From the NCBI RefSeq assembly GCF_001593955.1, contig NZ_LTAZ01000011.1, forward strand, positions 31,514 through 95,513: a stretch of 64,000 bases of DNA. The letters are read 5' to 3'. The translations under genes and the position numbers were made by a program. The notes under the pieces were generated by a model. It saw only the letters and a program-made list of their open reading frames with translations, had not been told where the DNA came from and made no database searches. This DNA is from Halalkalicoccus paucihalophilus (GTDB lineage Archaea; Halobacteriota; Halobacteria; Halobacteriales; Halalkalicoccaceae). Of this stretch, positions 45,542 to 54,703 are shown piece by piece (the stretch's first letter is position 1; every line of letters starts with the position of its first letter).

Positions 45542-45754
45542 ATGAGCACCACGATGAGCGAACAGCGTGTGAGCGGTGAAGCGGATTATGAGTACAAGGT
45601 CGTTAACGCGCCGACCAGCCTCCTGTGGTTCCGAATCAAGCGCGATGCGACTGAAGAATTGTTGAACGACCTCGCAGCGGACGGATGGGAACTCGACGAA
45701 GCCGTCGTCAACTGGTGGGGCGGTGCTGAACTGTTCCTCCGACGGTCCCGCTGA
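45542..45754 (+). CDS. DUF4177-like small protein
   Basis: I start this at 45542 (MSTTMSEQRVSGEADYEYKV), giving 70 residues. The pattern YEYKVVNAP, then ELLNDLAADGWELDEAVVN and a final strand GGAELFLRRSR, fits the small beta-alpha-beta DUF4177 family. Function is unknown. The gene has its own TATA box and is followed by a decayed paaK fragment. Confidence 0.65.
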   Translation: MSTTMSEQRVSGEADYEYKVVNAPTSLLWFRIKRDATEELLNDLAADGWELDEAVVNWWGGAELFLRRSR

Positions 45755-45846
45755 GTGACGACGGTCCGTCATTCCCCAATCCGATTCGACTCCCCTGCTC
45801 AGCAGTCCGCCCGCACACTGTTCATGGCTGGATGCGAGCGACCGAC

Positions 45847-46083
45847 ATGGTCTAGAACGACAGTGAGACGACCTCCCGGGACGACCTGTGCCAGCTGCAG
45901 GACAATCGGCTGCACGAGGTCGTCACCTGCGTCTACGAGACCGTCCCTTTCTACGCCAATCGCCGGAATGAGGCGGGCAGCACCCCCGGCAACGTGTTGG
46001 GGATGGCAGCCCGTCCGGACCTCCCGACGACGAAAGAGGACCTCCGGGACCACTACCCGGACGGCCTGTCAGAGGAGGCGTGA
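45847..46083 (+). pseudogene. Phenylacetate-CoA ligase, N-terminal relic with internal stop
   Basis: The frame from ATG 45847 reads Met-Val, a TAG stop at codon 3, then NDSETTSRDDLCQLQDNRL, YETVPFYANR and PTTKEDLRDHYPDGL. This matches the start of PaaK-type ligases. Only about 78 codons remain before a TGA, compared with about 430 in the intact enzyme, and the AMP-binding motifs are missing. Confidence 0.75.
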
Positions 46084-46223
46084 CTTCGGGAGGTGTCCAT
46101 CTCTCTTCGGCTACTCATTCGTTGTGTTTCTCGGGACGGGTTTCAACAGCACCACTGGCTCAGAAATTCCATCCCTCTCGTTGGGGCCAAAGCTATATGG
46201 ACATCTCTTTCCCACAACCGGAT

Positions 46224-46451
46224 ATGAACCATCCGAAGAACGTGGGCGGGGCCGATCGCATCATCCGTGGGGTGCTCGGTATCTGGCTGGTCGTTGTAGC
46301 CCTTGCCGCATCCCTCGATGGGCAACGGACGAAAGCCGCGATCGCGGGTATCGCGGGGATTGGGTTGCTGCAAAACGCGTGGACGCAGTTCTGTGGGTGC
46401 AACGCGTTGTTCGGTATCGATACGACGCCAGCAGCTGGGACGAAGGAGTAG
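46224..46451 (+). CDS. DUF2892 inner-membrane protein
   Basis: This is a 75-residue protein from the ATG at 46224 (MNHPKNVGGADRIIRGVLGI). The sequence NVGGADRIIRGVLGIWLVV and a second helix ending in AWTQFCGCNALFGI are typical of DUF2892, small two-helix membrane proteins, sometimes linked to rhodanese or YgaP. The longer frame upstream overlaps the paaK relic and is not coding. Function in haloarchaea is unknown. Confidence 0.8.
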   Translation: MNHPKNVGGADRIIRGVLGIWLVVVALAASLDGQRTKAAIAGIAGIGLLQNAWTQFCGCNALFGIDTTPAAGTKE

Positions 46452-46511
46452 TCGCATACCCCGGCAAACGGTCTCTCTCCGTCTTCTCGGCGCCGACGAC
46501 GCTGTGTCGAG

Positions 46512-46665
46512 CCTACTTCGATAGTTCCTCCGTCGACGCCAGTTCGCTTGCGACCGCCGACTGGGCCTCGTAGACCCACTCGGGATCGAACCTCTTCTCG
46601 ACGGACAGCGCCCGACCACCCTCCGCTTTCGCCTCCGTCCACTCTCGACCAGCCCCATCGTTTCA
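46512..46665 (-). pseudogene. Orc1/Cdc6 C-terminal relic, frameshifted
   Basis: On the minus strand ETMGLVE is followed, after a frame change, by EWTEAKAEGGRALSVEKRFD and PEWVYEAQSAVASEL to a stop at 46512. This matches the winged-helix end of Orc1/Cdc6, as in the larger relic at 16984 (LETMGLLETWIESKGEEGR, FDPDWVHEAL). Only about 50 codons remain. Confidence 0.7.
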
Positions 46666-46752
46666 CCAGTAGGATGGGATTTATATATAATATAGTTGAA
46701 ATTATCTGATTAGCGACTGATTTACTACCATCATTTAACCGGTGTTGATCGT

Positions 46753-48027
46753 ATGGATCGACGACAGTTTATCGCCCTCTCAGCCGCAACGACTGGGTCG
46801 AGTATCGCGCTCGCGGGGTGTCTTGGGAGTTCTGGGGATGAGTCTTCGGAGAAGCCGGCCAGCGGGGATACCGAGTCTGACGATACCGATTCGGATACCG
46901 ACCAACCCGAGCCGGAAGGGGGAGACGGCGAGCCCTATACCCACTACGACCTTGAGGTCCACGACGAGCGAGAGGCCGGCCAGCCCGTTTGGGTCGACCG
47001 GGATGGCCGCGTCTACGGACGCGATGGACCGAAGGTACTGGTTAGCGACGACTGGTGGCAGACGACCGAGGTGCTGTACTCGTTCGAGGGTACACGCGAC
47101 GGGAACGTCCAAGCTGTCATCGTTCCGGACAGCGGGCGGGTCATCGCCGCGGTCGGGGGACGGGGCGAGGAAGGCGGGAAGATCGAACTCATCAACGAGG
47201 GTCACACCGACTCGGAGACGCTCTACCAGTTCGACTACGGGCGCGTGTCGAACAGCATGGGCCACGTGGCCTACGAGGACGTCATCGTCATCTCGTGTTA
47301 TAAGCTCTCGGACTACGAGGCAGGCAAACACGGCAATGAGGTGATTCTCTCGACGGACGGCGGAAAGTCGTTTGACCTCGTCCTCGAATCGGGCGTCAAC
47401 AGCACCGACGCGGCGAACAACCACATCCACGACGTCGAATACGATCCCTACGCCGAGCGAATCTGGGTCGCCGTCGGCGACCACGGCAACTCACAACTCT
47501 ACTGGAGCGATGACCTCGGGGAATCATGGGAGGAGATCGACGACCGGGGCGACATCACGATGGTCACGCAGGTCGCCGCGTTCAAGGACTGCGTCGTCCT
47601 CGGTACCGACGGCGTCCCCGAAGGGATCATGCGCTGGGAGCGCGACGGTCCCGACGACGAGCCTCACGGTACCGACGCCTTCGAGCGGGTCCACGTCGAG
47701 ATCGAGACCGATCCTAACGACGACGTCATGCAGATGTACGCTCGGCGACGCTGGCACATCCGCGAGGACCTCGAGGAGGGGCGCGAGTTGTGTCTCATGC
47801 CGTTCGGGTACTCGCCAATGCACGATACGGCCGAGGATTCGGTTGTGCTCGCGAGCGTCGACGGCGACGAGTGGTATGAACTCTATCGTACGGAGACCCG
47901 CGAGATCCTGCTGACGAACGTCATGGGGCCGCTGTCGATGGACGGGGACCGACGAACCCTCGTGTCCGACAGTAATCAGGGCGAGGGCTATCAGATCGAC
48001 GCGACGGTCCCGGCGTTCTGGGAGTAA
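46753..48027 (+). CDS. Tat lipoprotein with BNR-like repeats, copy 1
   Basis: This is a 424-residue exported protein. The signal MDRRQFIALSAATTGSSIAL has twin arginines, and the lipobox LAGC places the lipid on Cys23. An acidic Asp/Glu/Ser linker follows. The body has sialidase-type BNR (Asp-box) motifs, including STDGGKSF and SDDLGESW, pointing to a beta-propeller. Enzymatic activity is not implied, since no sialidase catalytic residues are evident. A close paralogue lies at 50246-51520, with an identical 107-bp tract at 47749-47855. It may bind or sense a surface glycan. Confidence 0.8.
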   Translation: MDRRQFIALSAATTGSSIALAGCLGSSGDESSEKPASGDTESDDTDSDTDQPEPEGGDGEPYTHYDLEVHDEREAGQPVWVDRDGRVYGRDGPKVLVSDDWWQTTEVLYSFEGTRDGNVQAVIVPDSGRVIAAVGGRGEEGGKIELINEGHTDSETLYQFDYGRVSNSMGHVAYEDVIVISCYKLSDYEAGKHGNEVILSTDGGKSFDLVLESGVNSTDAANNHIHDVEYDPYAERIWVAVGDHGNSQLYWSDDLGESWEEIDDRGDITMVTQVAAFKDCVVLGTDGVPEGIMRWERDGPDDEPHGTDAFERVHVEIETDPNDDVMQMYARRRWHIREDLEEGRELCLMPFGYSPMHDTAEDSVVLASVDGDEWYELYRTETREILLTNVMGPLSMDGDRRTLVSDSNQGEGYQIDATVPAFWE

Positions 48028-48334
48028 CCAATTACCAATCGATCATTTCTGGATCAACGTCCGTCAGGTCTCGTCGAGAGAATCCAGTCCCTTCCATAGC
48101 GACGTTACTACCGCGTGAATACGTCACCAGGATGCACAGCGAGGAAACCCCGAGTCGGCTGGCTATGCTCAAGTACCTGCGGGCCGTGATCCTTCTCCAT
48201 TCACGCTGAGGAGATCACCGTCGGTCGATCGCCCGTAAACGAAAACGATTCGACACAGCTACGCGCCAGTGGCGTGCTGCCGGCGACGAGCGAGTGGAGG
48301 AAGGGGCGGCAGTTCATCGATAAACGTTTGAATT
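48028..48334. other. Intergenic region, no supported gene
   Basis: A short frame from 48131 (25 codons, MHSEETPSRLAMLKYLRAVI) is the only one with a start. No domain is seen, and it is too short to call. Confidence 0.35.
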
Positions 48335-48991
48335 CTAGAAGCTAAGACGACGGAGCAGATCGCAGAGAAGATCGCTTACGAGATTGTCTTCACCGATGAT
48401 ACCCACGGGATCGATTTCAATGGTTTCAAGCTGAACCTGAAGACCAAGGAGTTCGAGGCAGAGACCACCGATATTGATCTCCAGAATGGGGCAGTCTTCC
48501 GGATCGTCAGCGGGACGAACAGTGAAGATCTCCTGTAGAGTTCCAATAGAGACGTCCTCGAACGTTTCCTCTATTTCTTCAGAACTATCACCGTCGAGTG
48601 TTCCTTGCAGCTCTCCACTCACGAGTACCTCGTTGTCGTCACTCAGCTCGACAGCAGTGACGAGAAGCGTCCCCGTATACGTTACGTCATCACCGACTTC
48701 ACACTCATCAACAGCATCGCATTCGTCAACAATTTCCCCATCTCGCTTCAGTTTGCATTTATATCGGTGATAATCTTTATCGAATTTGCCGTGGCCTTTC
48801 CCGTGTCCTTTTTTGTGGTGGTGGTGATCTTCGTCGTCACACCAGTCTTTCTTGTGATCCGAGCCGTGCGCTGCTGCGGATCCACTTGTAGCTGCGATCC
48901 CAGTGCCGGTGAGGCCAGCAGCTGCAAGCACTTTCAGAAGTGTTCGTCGCGTTGCGTCGTCATTCCTGTCAGGTCCTTCCATATCCATCAC
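48335..48991 (-). CDS. Tat-exported His/Asp/Lys-rich protein
   Basis: This is a 218-residue protein; in-frame Mets at 48988 and 48982 are also possible starts. It has a twin-arginine signal (ATRRTLLKVLAAAGLTGTGI) without a lipobox, then a His/Lys-rich stretch (DEDHHHHKKGHGKGHGKFDK) that should bind divalent metals. A beta-rich domain with paired Cys residues follows, and the end includes ILEINIGGLCLELLGLQV. The latter motif recurs in haloarchaeal secreted proteins of unknown role. A low-complexity broken frame of similar composition lies at 49630-49908. Confidence 0.7.
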   Translation of the reverse strand: MMDMEGPDRNDDATRRTLLKVLAAAGLTGTGIAATSGSAAAHGSDHKKDWCDDEDHHHHKKGHGKGHGKFDKDYHRYKCKLKRDGEIVDECDAVDECEVGDDVTYTGTLLVTAVELSDDNEVLVSGELQGTLDGDSSEEIEETFEDVSIGTLQEIFTVRPADDPEDCPILEINIGGLCLELLGLQVQLETIEIDPVGIIGEDNLVSDLLCDLLRRLSF

Positions 48992-49199
48992 ACACTGATG
49001 TACTCAGTGTGTACGCAACAATAACACTACACTATTTAAAATTATCTAACCTGGGAATCATAAATTATATATAAGTCTATAATTTTTTCCTATCAACACC
49101 TATATAGTGGTATTTTCTCGGACGACATAATAGTTTATTAACATATACGCAATCTTTTCCACGTCAATCTGTAATCTTTCTCGTCACTCCGATCGCAAG

Positions 49200-49570
49200 T
49201 GCGGGAGTCAACTACCCCGCCCTAGACGCTTTCGGCGTCATCAGAACGCTTTGCGTTCTGATTGGCTAACGAGACGCTTCGCGTCTCCTCAACGTCGTCG
49301 ATCCATCCTTCAGGGCCGGTTGACGGCGACTCGTCCTCAGCGAGGAACCAAACCTTTCCCGCCCGCAATGGTGGCTCGGCACCCTTCGAAGGTTGTCTAA
49401 AGCCCGCCGTAGGACTACCTGAGACGACGGTCCGGTCGAAGTAACTGTTTCGCCCAGCTTCGCCACGCGCTCCTCTCCTTCCTACCGTTCGCTTTATTCG
49501 CACTTGAGGAAGTGGACTCCGCGCTACCGCTTAGTTGAATATCGATTAGGGTGCCTTCTAATAAGAGAGA
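49200..49570. mobile_element. IS-end-like remnant with an array of perfect hairpins
   Basis: The region starts with AGTCAACTACCCCGCCC and then has three hairpins in a row: GACGC-TTTCG-GCGTC (49225-49239), ATCAGAACGC-TTT-GCGTTCTGAT (49240-49262) and GAGACGC-TTC-GCGTCTC (49271-49287). The part at about 49440-49560 resembles, in inverted orientation, the interior of the remnant at 28022-28464. No transposase frame is present. I read it as a decayed or non-autonomous IS200/IS605-type element. Confidence 0.45.
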
Positions 49571-49629
49571 TAGGGGAAACCAGCGGTCACGACGACAGAT
49601 TTGAACCACAGTAGGTCTCGTGATGTCCC

Positions 49630-49908
49630 CTACTGGGTCAACGTTGTGTTTATTTTTTTCTTGTCTTTGTCGCCGTGGTGGTCGTCCTTCTTCTCGTTAT
49701 TGTCGTCGTGGTTGTGTTTGTGGTCGTCGTCTTTCTTATCGTCGTGATCGTGTTTGCGATCTTTTTTGTCTTTTTCGTGGTGAGCGTGTTTTTTATCTCC
49801 GCCGTCGCGCTTGTGGCCGTCCTTCTTACCGTCTTTGTAATCCTTTTCGTCGTCTTTTTTATCTTTGTCGTCGTGCTCGTCGTCTTTCTTGTCGTGACAA
49901 CCACGAGA
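49630..49908 (-). pseudogene. His/Asp/Lys-rich low-complexity frame without start
   Basis: On the minus strand an open frame of about 92 codons is made almost only of Asp, Lys and His (for example HDKKDDEHDDKDKKDD and KDRKHDHDDKKDDDHKHNHD). It follows an in-frame TGA at 49909-49911 and has no ATG. It resembles the charged segment of the exported protein at 48335-48991. It could be a relic, or part of a gene started elsewhere by a frameshift. The hydrophobic plus-strand frame over the same bases is a shadow. Confidence 0.45.
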
Positions 49909-50245
49909 TCACGATGGTGAGACCTTTCTCCCCGATCAACAGACCTTTACTAGTATCTGGCAGGAGGGAGCGGTTATTACTGAATATAGTTCTACGTCGG
50001 TGCTCCACGTAATCCAATGGACTAGCGAGCAGAATAGTGCAGCCATTGTCGTCAGCGACTACCTCGATAATGAGAATAATGCAGTCTTGAATAACAATTA
50101 TCTACTATTTGATATGAATTTATATAGCCTGCTGTAGGGGGAGGTGGCATATGCTATCGGTAACAGTTTTAGTCACCCACAAATAGTAATTAATACGCAC
50201 TTATCAGCCAGAAAGACTATTAGTATAAGATATCTATTCTGTGTT

Positions 50246-51520
50246 ATGGATCGCAGAAAATTCATCGCAGCATCGGCAGCAACAATCGGCTCAGGCATCA
50301 CGCTCGCGGGATGTATCGGGAGTCAAGAGACAGAGCCGACCGATGGATCGGCTGATAGGAACGATGAATCCAGCAAGGAAGAGTCCGAAGAAGAACGGCC
50401 CGAACCGGAGGGTGGTGATGGACGGCCGTATACACACTATGACCTTGAGGTTCACGACAAGCGAGAGGCTGGCCAACCCGTCTGGATCGACCAGAACGAG
50501 CGTATCTATGGGCGCGATGGCCCGCGTGTACTGGTCAGCGATGATTGGTGGAAGACAACTGAAGTCTTGTATTCCTTCGAGGGCCAAGCCGATGGCAACG
50601 TCCAGACAGTTATCGTTCCCGACAGCGGACGGATCATTGCTGCCGTCGGGGGCCGGGGCGAAGAGGGCGGTACGATCGAACTCATCAACGAGGATCACAC
50701 GGGTTCAGAGACGCTTTATCAGTTCGACTACGGCAGGGTTTCGAACAGTCTAGGTCATGTTGCCTACGAGGATATTGTTGTTATCTCCTGTTACAAGCTC
50801 TCGGACTACGAAGCGGGCAAACACGGCAATGAGGTGATTCTCTCGACGGACGGCGGGAAGTCCTTCAAGCAAATCCTCGAGCCGGAAGTCAACACTACCG
50901 ACGCAGCGAACAATCACATTCACGACGTCGAGTACGACCCGTATGCCGAGCGTATTTGGGTCGCCGTCGGTGACCACGGCAACTCCCAACTCTATTGGAG
51001 CGATGATCTCGGGAAATCATGGGAAGAGATCGACGACCGGGGTGCGATTACGATGGTCACGCAGATCGCCGCGTTCAAGGATTGCATCACTCTCGGGAGC
51101 GACGGTGATCCCGAGGGGATCCTTCGTTGGGAGCGCGAGGGCCCGAATGACGTTCCCGAAGAAGCAGATGATTTCGAGCGGGTCCACGTCGAGATCGAGA
51201 CTGATCCTGAAGATGACACGATGGAAATGTACGCTCGGCGGCGCTGGCACATCCGCGAGGACCTCGAGGAGGGGCGCGAGTTGTGTCTCATGCCGTTCGG
51301 GTACTCGCCAATGCACGATACGGCCGAGGATTCGGTTGTGCTCGCGAGTGTCGATGGCGATGAGTGGTATGAGCTTTATCGGACAGAAACACGTGATATC
51401 CTGCTGACGAATGTCATGGGGCCGTTATCGATGGATGGAGAACGTCGTACACTGATTTCCGATAGTAATCAGGGAGAAGGCTATCAAATAGAAGGAACAG
51501 TGCCAAAATTCTGGGAGTAA
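50246..51520 (+). CDS. Tat lipoprotein with BNR-like repeats, copy 2
   Basis: This is a 424-residue paralogue of the protein at 46753. I start it at 50246 (MDRRKFIAASAATIGSGITL) rather than the upstream Met, because the Tat signal and lipobox LAGC (Cys23) then align with copy 1. The same BNR motifs are present (STDGGKSF, SDDLGKSW). Amino acid identity is high throughout. Synonymous sites differ widely, and copy 2 is AT-richer, except in an exactly identical 107-bp tract (51242-51348). This pattern suggests gene conversion. Confidence 0.8.
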   Translation: MDRRKFIAASAATIGSGITLAGCIGSQETEPTDGSADRNDESSKEESEEERPEPEGGDGRPYTHYDLEVHDKREAGQPVWIDQNERIYGRDGPRVLVSDDWWKTTEVLYSFEGQADGNVQTVIVPDSGRIIAAVGGRGEEGGTIELINEDHTGSETLYQFDYGRVSNSLGHVAYEDIVVISCYKLSDYEAGKHGNEVILSTDGGKSFKQILEPEVNTTDAANNHIHDVEYDPYAERIWVAVGDHGNSQLYWSDDLGKSWEEIDDRGAITMVTQIAAFKDCITLGSDGDPEGILRWEREGPNDVPEEADDFERVHVEIETDPEDDTMEMYARRRWHIREDLEEGRELCLMPFGYSPMHDTAEDSVVLASVDGDEWYELYRTETRDILLTNVMGPLSMDGERRTLISDSNQGEGYQIEGTVPKFWE

Positions 51521-51789
51521 TATCGAGTAGAGAATTACGGTTGGTAGCTGCTCAATCGTTTATCGATGACGAACTATCGGCTCGTATGTTTGATGGATGT
51601 ATGACTTTCTCACTAGTTCCATGATTAGTTGTTATAATCTAATATCTCTTCATAAGCGCACTGCTAATATCTAACCAATCAGAAATATTGCTGCCGAAAC
51701 CGTGGTCGAGATCACTACCTCATCCCATAAATACAATATTCAAATAATCAGAAGTATTATATTACGCCGCGTTAATGCCATGGTATAGT

Positions 51790-52185
51790 ATGTCGCGCAC
51801 CGATTCCGAATGTGCAAGAATTGTCACTAAGTATGTCCCCGACGAAGCGAATCGCTATCGGTGGCACATCCTGCGCTACCTTCGCATGTGTGCTTATCCT
51901 GCTGGACTTACCGAACTCAGTGAACACATTGGGTCACAGGTTGGAGCTCAGCCGCTGGTGGTTAGAAAAACGATCCGGGAAAGAGATTTACCGGCATTAG
52001 CGGAGTGTGGGTCTATCAAATACGATTCCGAATCCGAGCTAGCCTGTCTGCAGGGCGAACAGGGAGCGTTTACGGATCATGTCCGAAGAGCACTTGCCGC
52101 GGGAGTGATTTCTCATTTGAAGCCTCTACGACTCGTTCGCTCTGACGGTCGCGTTAAAACTGGAGACAAACCGATTAGTGAGTGA
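51790..52185 (+). CDS. Helical DNA-binding-like hypothetical protein (DUF7344-like)
   Basis: I start this at 51790 (MSRTDSECARIVTKYVPDEA), giving 131 residues. The pattern NRYRWHILRYLRMCAYPAGL with ELSEHIGSQVGAQP looks like a winged helix of the haloarchaeal DUF7344-type regulators. A second basic region (QPLVVRKTIRERDLPALAEC) follows. It stands alone between the lipoprotein copy and a minus-strand epimerase gene. It could regulate either. Family assignment is from pattern only. Confidence 0.55.
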   Translation: MSRTDSECARIVTKYVPDEANRYRWHILRYLRMCAYPAGLTELSEHIGSQVGAQPLVVRKTIRERDLPALAECGSIKYDSESELACLQGEQGAFTDHVRRALAAGVISHLKPLRLVRSDGRVKTGDKPISE

Positions 52186-52291
52186 GCTGTCTTCTGAATT
52201 ATAATGCTTGTAATTAACCGAACGTTGCAGTACGAACGGTAGAACACTCTACTGGTTGCAGTATGAGATGTGAATGAAAACGATCAGCTAG

Positions 52292-53227
52292 CTATTCGTT
52301 CATTTCATCTATGAGTTCGCGAGCTGTCGTTCGTACTGCCCGGTCGCTCTCAAGGTCAACGTCCCAGCCAAGGCCCGTGAGCTTCTCGATCGAGAGGCGC
52401 ATTTTGGGCACGTCGCCGGTCCAGCCTCGCTCGCCACCCGTGTACTCGTACTCGGGATCCAGCCCGAGTTCGTCGCTGACGATGTCGGCGATCCGGTTGA
52501 CCGACGTGGTCGTCCGCGTCCCGAGGTTGAACGTATTGACTGGACGATCGGCGTGCTCGATGACGTGTTCCATCGCGTCCAGACAGTCCTCGATGTACAT
52601 GTAGGACTTCTCCTGGAGCCCGTTACCGAGGATCGTCAGCGTCTCGGGGTTCGCGCGGAGCTTCTCAACGAAGTCGGGGATCACTGCCCCGCGGAGGTGT
52701 GGGCCGACGATATTCGCGAACCGAAATGTCCACACCTGCATTCCGTGGGTGTGGGCATACGTCGAAAGGAGGCTCTCGTCGGCAATCTTGCTCGCCGCGT
52801 AGACGCTAATCGGCTCTGCGGGTGCGTAATCCTCGGGTGTGGGACGCGGCGCTTCCCCGTAGACCGTCGAGGAAGAGGTAAAGGCGACCTCGGAGACACC
52901 TGCACGATCCATGGCCTCGAGGACGTTGTAGGTCATCGCGGCGTTGGCCTCGAACTGCCCGCGCGGGTGCTCGTCGTTGACGGATTTGCGCGCCGCGAGG
53001 TGAAAGACGCCGTCGAGATCGCTGTCGATCGCCTCGTTTGCGACGGCGCTGTCGGTGAGGTCGCCCTCGATCAGTTCTGCCCCATCGGGAACACCTGCTG
53101 ATTCGCTATTTGCGAAGTTATCGAGGACGACGACCTCGTTGCCGTCGGCGAGGAGTCGCTCGGTGAGATGTGAACCGATGAACCCAGCACCGCCTGTGAT
53201 GAGGAGTCGACTATCTATTAATTCCAT
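52292..53227 (-). CDS. NAD-dependent sugar epimerase/dehydratase
   Basis: This is a 311-residue extended SDR protein. The start MELIDSRLLITGGAGFIGSH carries the GxxGxxG nucleotide loop. TSSSTVYGEAPRP and YAASKIADE give the catalytic Ser/Thr and YxxxK pair. It resembles the enzyme at 28547-29461 and belongs to the same UDP-sugar epimerase-like group. It probably supplies a nucleotide sugar for surface glycans. AT-rich DNA surrounds it on both sides. There is no nearby glycosyltransferase gene. Confidence 0.9.
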   Translation of the reverse strand: MELIDSRLLITGGAGFIGSHLTERLLADGNEVVVLDNFANSESAGVPDGAELIEGDLTDSAVANEAIDSDLDGVFHLAARKSVNDEHPRGQFEANAAMTYNVLEAMDRAGVSEVAFTSSSTVYGEAPRPTPEDYAPAEPISVYAASKIADESLLSTYAHTHGMQVWTFRFANIVGPHLRGAVIPDFVEKLRANPETLTILGNGLQEKSYMYIEDCLDAMEHVIEHADRPVNTFNLGTRTTTSVNRIADIVSDELGLDPEYEYTGGERGWTGDVPKMRLSIEKLTGLGWDVDLESDRAVRTTARELIDEMNE

Positions 53228-53502
53228 ATGTATCTCAGTCGCGAAATTCAGTTATCTTTCTTTCGATTAGTATTTCATTGGCCATAGTCCGATAGCAGGT
53301 TGGAAAAAGCAATCAAGATAATCAAATAGTTCCCAACCAATAATTCAACTTGTCTGATACCTATCTCATTTTTCAAAAATACAGGATAAAAGATGGTTCA
53401 GGGGGAATAGTGTCTAATACAAATACACATATTGATGGTTTTTATCAATAGTATTTTAGGAATACACTCGGTAGCAAGACGTGGTGAATAGAGGGATATA
53501 CT

Positions 53503-53613
53503 ATGGCTGAGGAACTCCATTGTCCAGAGTGTGATGAGCTTCGTAAGGTCCGTGTCACTGTACCGTGGCAAATGAACTTCTGTAGCGTCTGTGGAACCGA
53601 AATAGACGAATAG
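53503..53613 (+). CDS. Micro zinc-ribbon protein
   Basis: This is a 36-residue protein, MAEELHCPECDELRKVRVTV onward, with CPEC at residues 7-10 and CSVC at about 26-29. It forms a minimal zinc ribbon. An AGGGATATACT stretch precedes the ATG. It is the fourth such short zinc protein in the window and has no recognised family. Confidence 0.5.
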   Translation: MAEELHCPECDELRKVRVTVPWQMNFCSVCGTEIDE

Positions 53614-53888
53614 CATTCCTCGATTAGCATCGACCGTTTTCACAAATCATTTGGAGGTGCCTGCCGTTGTGTGTCCCTGACATACATTGGAGACCGACGC
53701 AAATGATAATAATCTTGCAGTATTATCTGTGGTCATATTGGTTAAATCGATGCAGATAATCGATCGCGGTGGTTCAGAATCCCTCTTATGCTGCAATAAT
53801 TAGATTAAATTGATACAGAAAACCTTCAAGAACATTGACTATATTGGTCAACAAATATACATAGCTCCCCGTCAAACGATACGTACGA

Positions 53889-54584
53889 ATGAATCAGGCA
53901 CTACTCCAAGCTGATGAACTACTTATTCAGCGAGGAGGGCACGCAATTCTGGATGGCGTATCTATTCAGATCAATCGAGATAGCAGTACCCTTATTCAAG
54001 GACCAAGCGGATCCGGAAAGACGACTCTGTTCAACGTACTAGGGTTGCTTGATTCGCCTACTGCAGGGACATTCATCGTCGACGGACAGGATGTTAGCGA
54101 GAGTTCAGAACGCACGCGGGCTCGAATCCGACGCGAGACGGTTGGCTTCGTCTTTCAGGATTTTCGACTCATTGATGACCTGACTGCACGTGAGAATGCT
54201 GCCGTCCCCCAAGACCATCGAGGCAAGCGTGACGAAGACTGGCTCGATACTCTCTTTGAAGCTCTGGATATTACCGATCTGGCCGATCAATATCCAGCTA
54301 CCCTTAGTGGCGGTGAAAAACAGCGCGTCGCTATTGCACGAGCATTGGCGAACAAACCCGACGTCATTCTCGCTGATGAACCGACCGGCCAACTCGACCC
54401 CGAGACAGCAGCTCAGGTTCTTGATCTCCTGTTTGATCTCCGGGACCGTACAGAAATGGCACTCGTCGTCATAAGTCACGATCGCCGTCTTGCAGATCGG
54501 TTCGATCGAGTTCTCCTTCTTGACAACGGCGCGCTCACCGAGCAGTCATCGGTTCGAACTCCGATTTCACCCGACCCCCACTAA
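53889..54584 (+). CDS. ABC transporter ATP-binding protein, LolD/MacB type
   Basis: This is a 231-residue ATPase. Walker A is GPSGSGKTT (38-46). The signature is LSGGEKQR (139-146), Walker B is VILADEP (159-165), and the switch His is His197 in VISHD. The Q-loop [18 protein letters not shown] with its leucine-rich following segment is typical of LolD/MacB/FtsE enzymes that drive FtsX-type permeases. It is the first gene of a plus-strand unit with two FtsX-type permeases and a membrane protein. These transporters do mechanical work on extracytoplasmic targets rather than pass solutes through a channel. Confidence 0.92.
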   Translation: MNQALLQADELLIQRGGHAILDGVSIQINRDSSTLIQGPSGSGKTTLFNVLGLLDSPTAGTFIVDGQDVSESSERTRARIRRETVGFVFQDFRLIDDLTARENAAVPQDHRGKRDEDWLDTLFEALDITDLADQYPATLSGGEKQRVAIARALANKPDVILADEPTGQLDPETAAQVLDLLFDLRDRTEMALVVISHDRRLADRFDRVLLLDNGALTEQSSVRTPISPDPH

Positions 54585-54703
54585 TGGTTCTTCTGTATCT
54601 GGCGGTGCTCACGGCCCCTGTTCGTCGCGGTTGTCAGCCACGCAGCGATGATCAGGGCATCTTGAGTATCGACAAGCAACACCAAATCCAGGGGACTGAC
54701 TGA

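Noticed and set aside
49675..49920. Plus-strand frame rich in Val, Leu, Ile and Phe that looks like a membrane protein
   Set aside because: It is the reverse complement of codons for Asp, Lys and His. The minus-strand frame is the biologically sensible charged one, and no membrane family matches.
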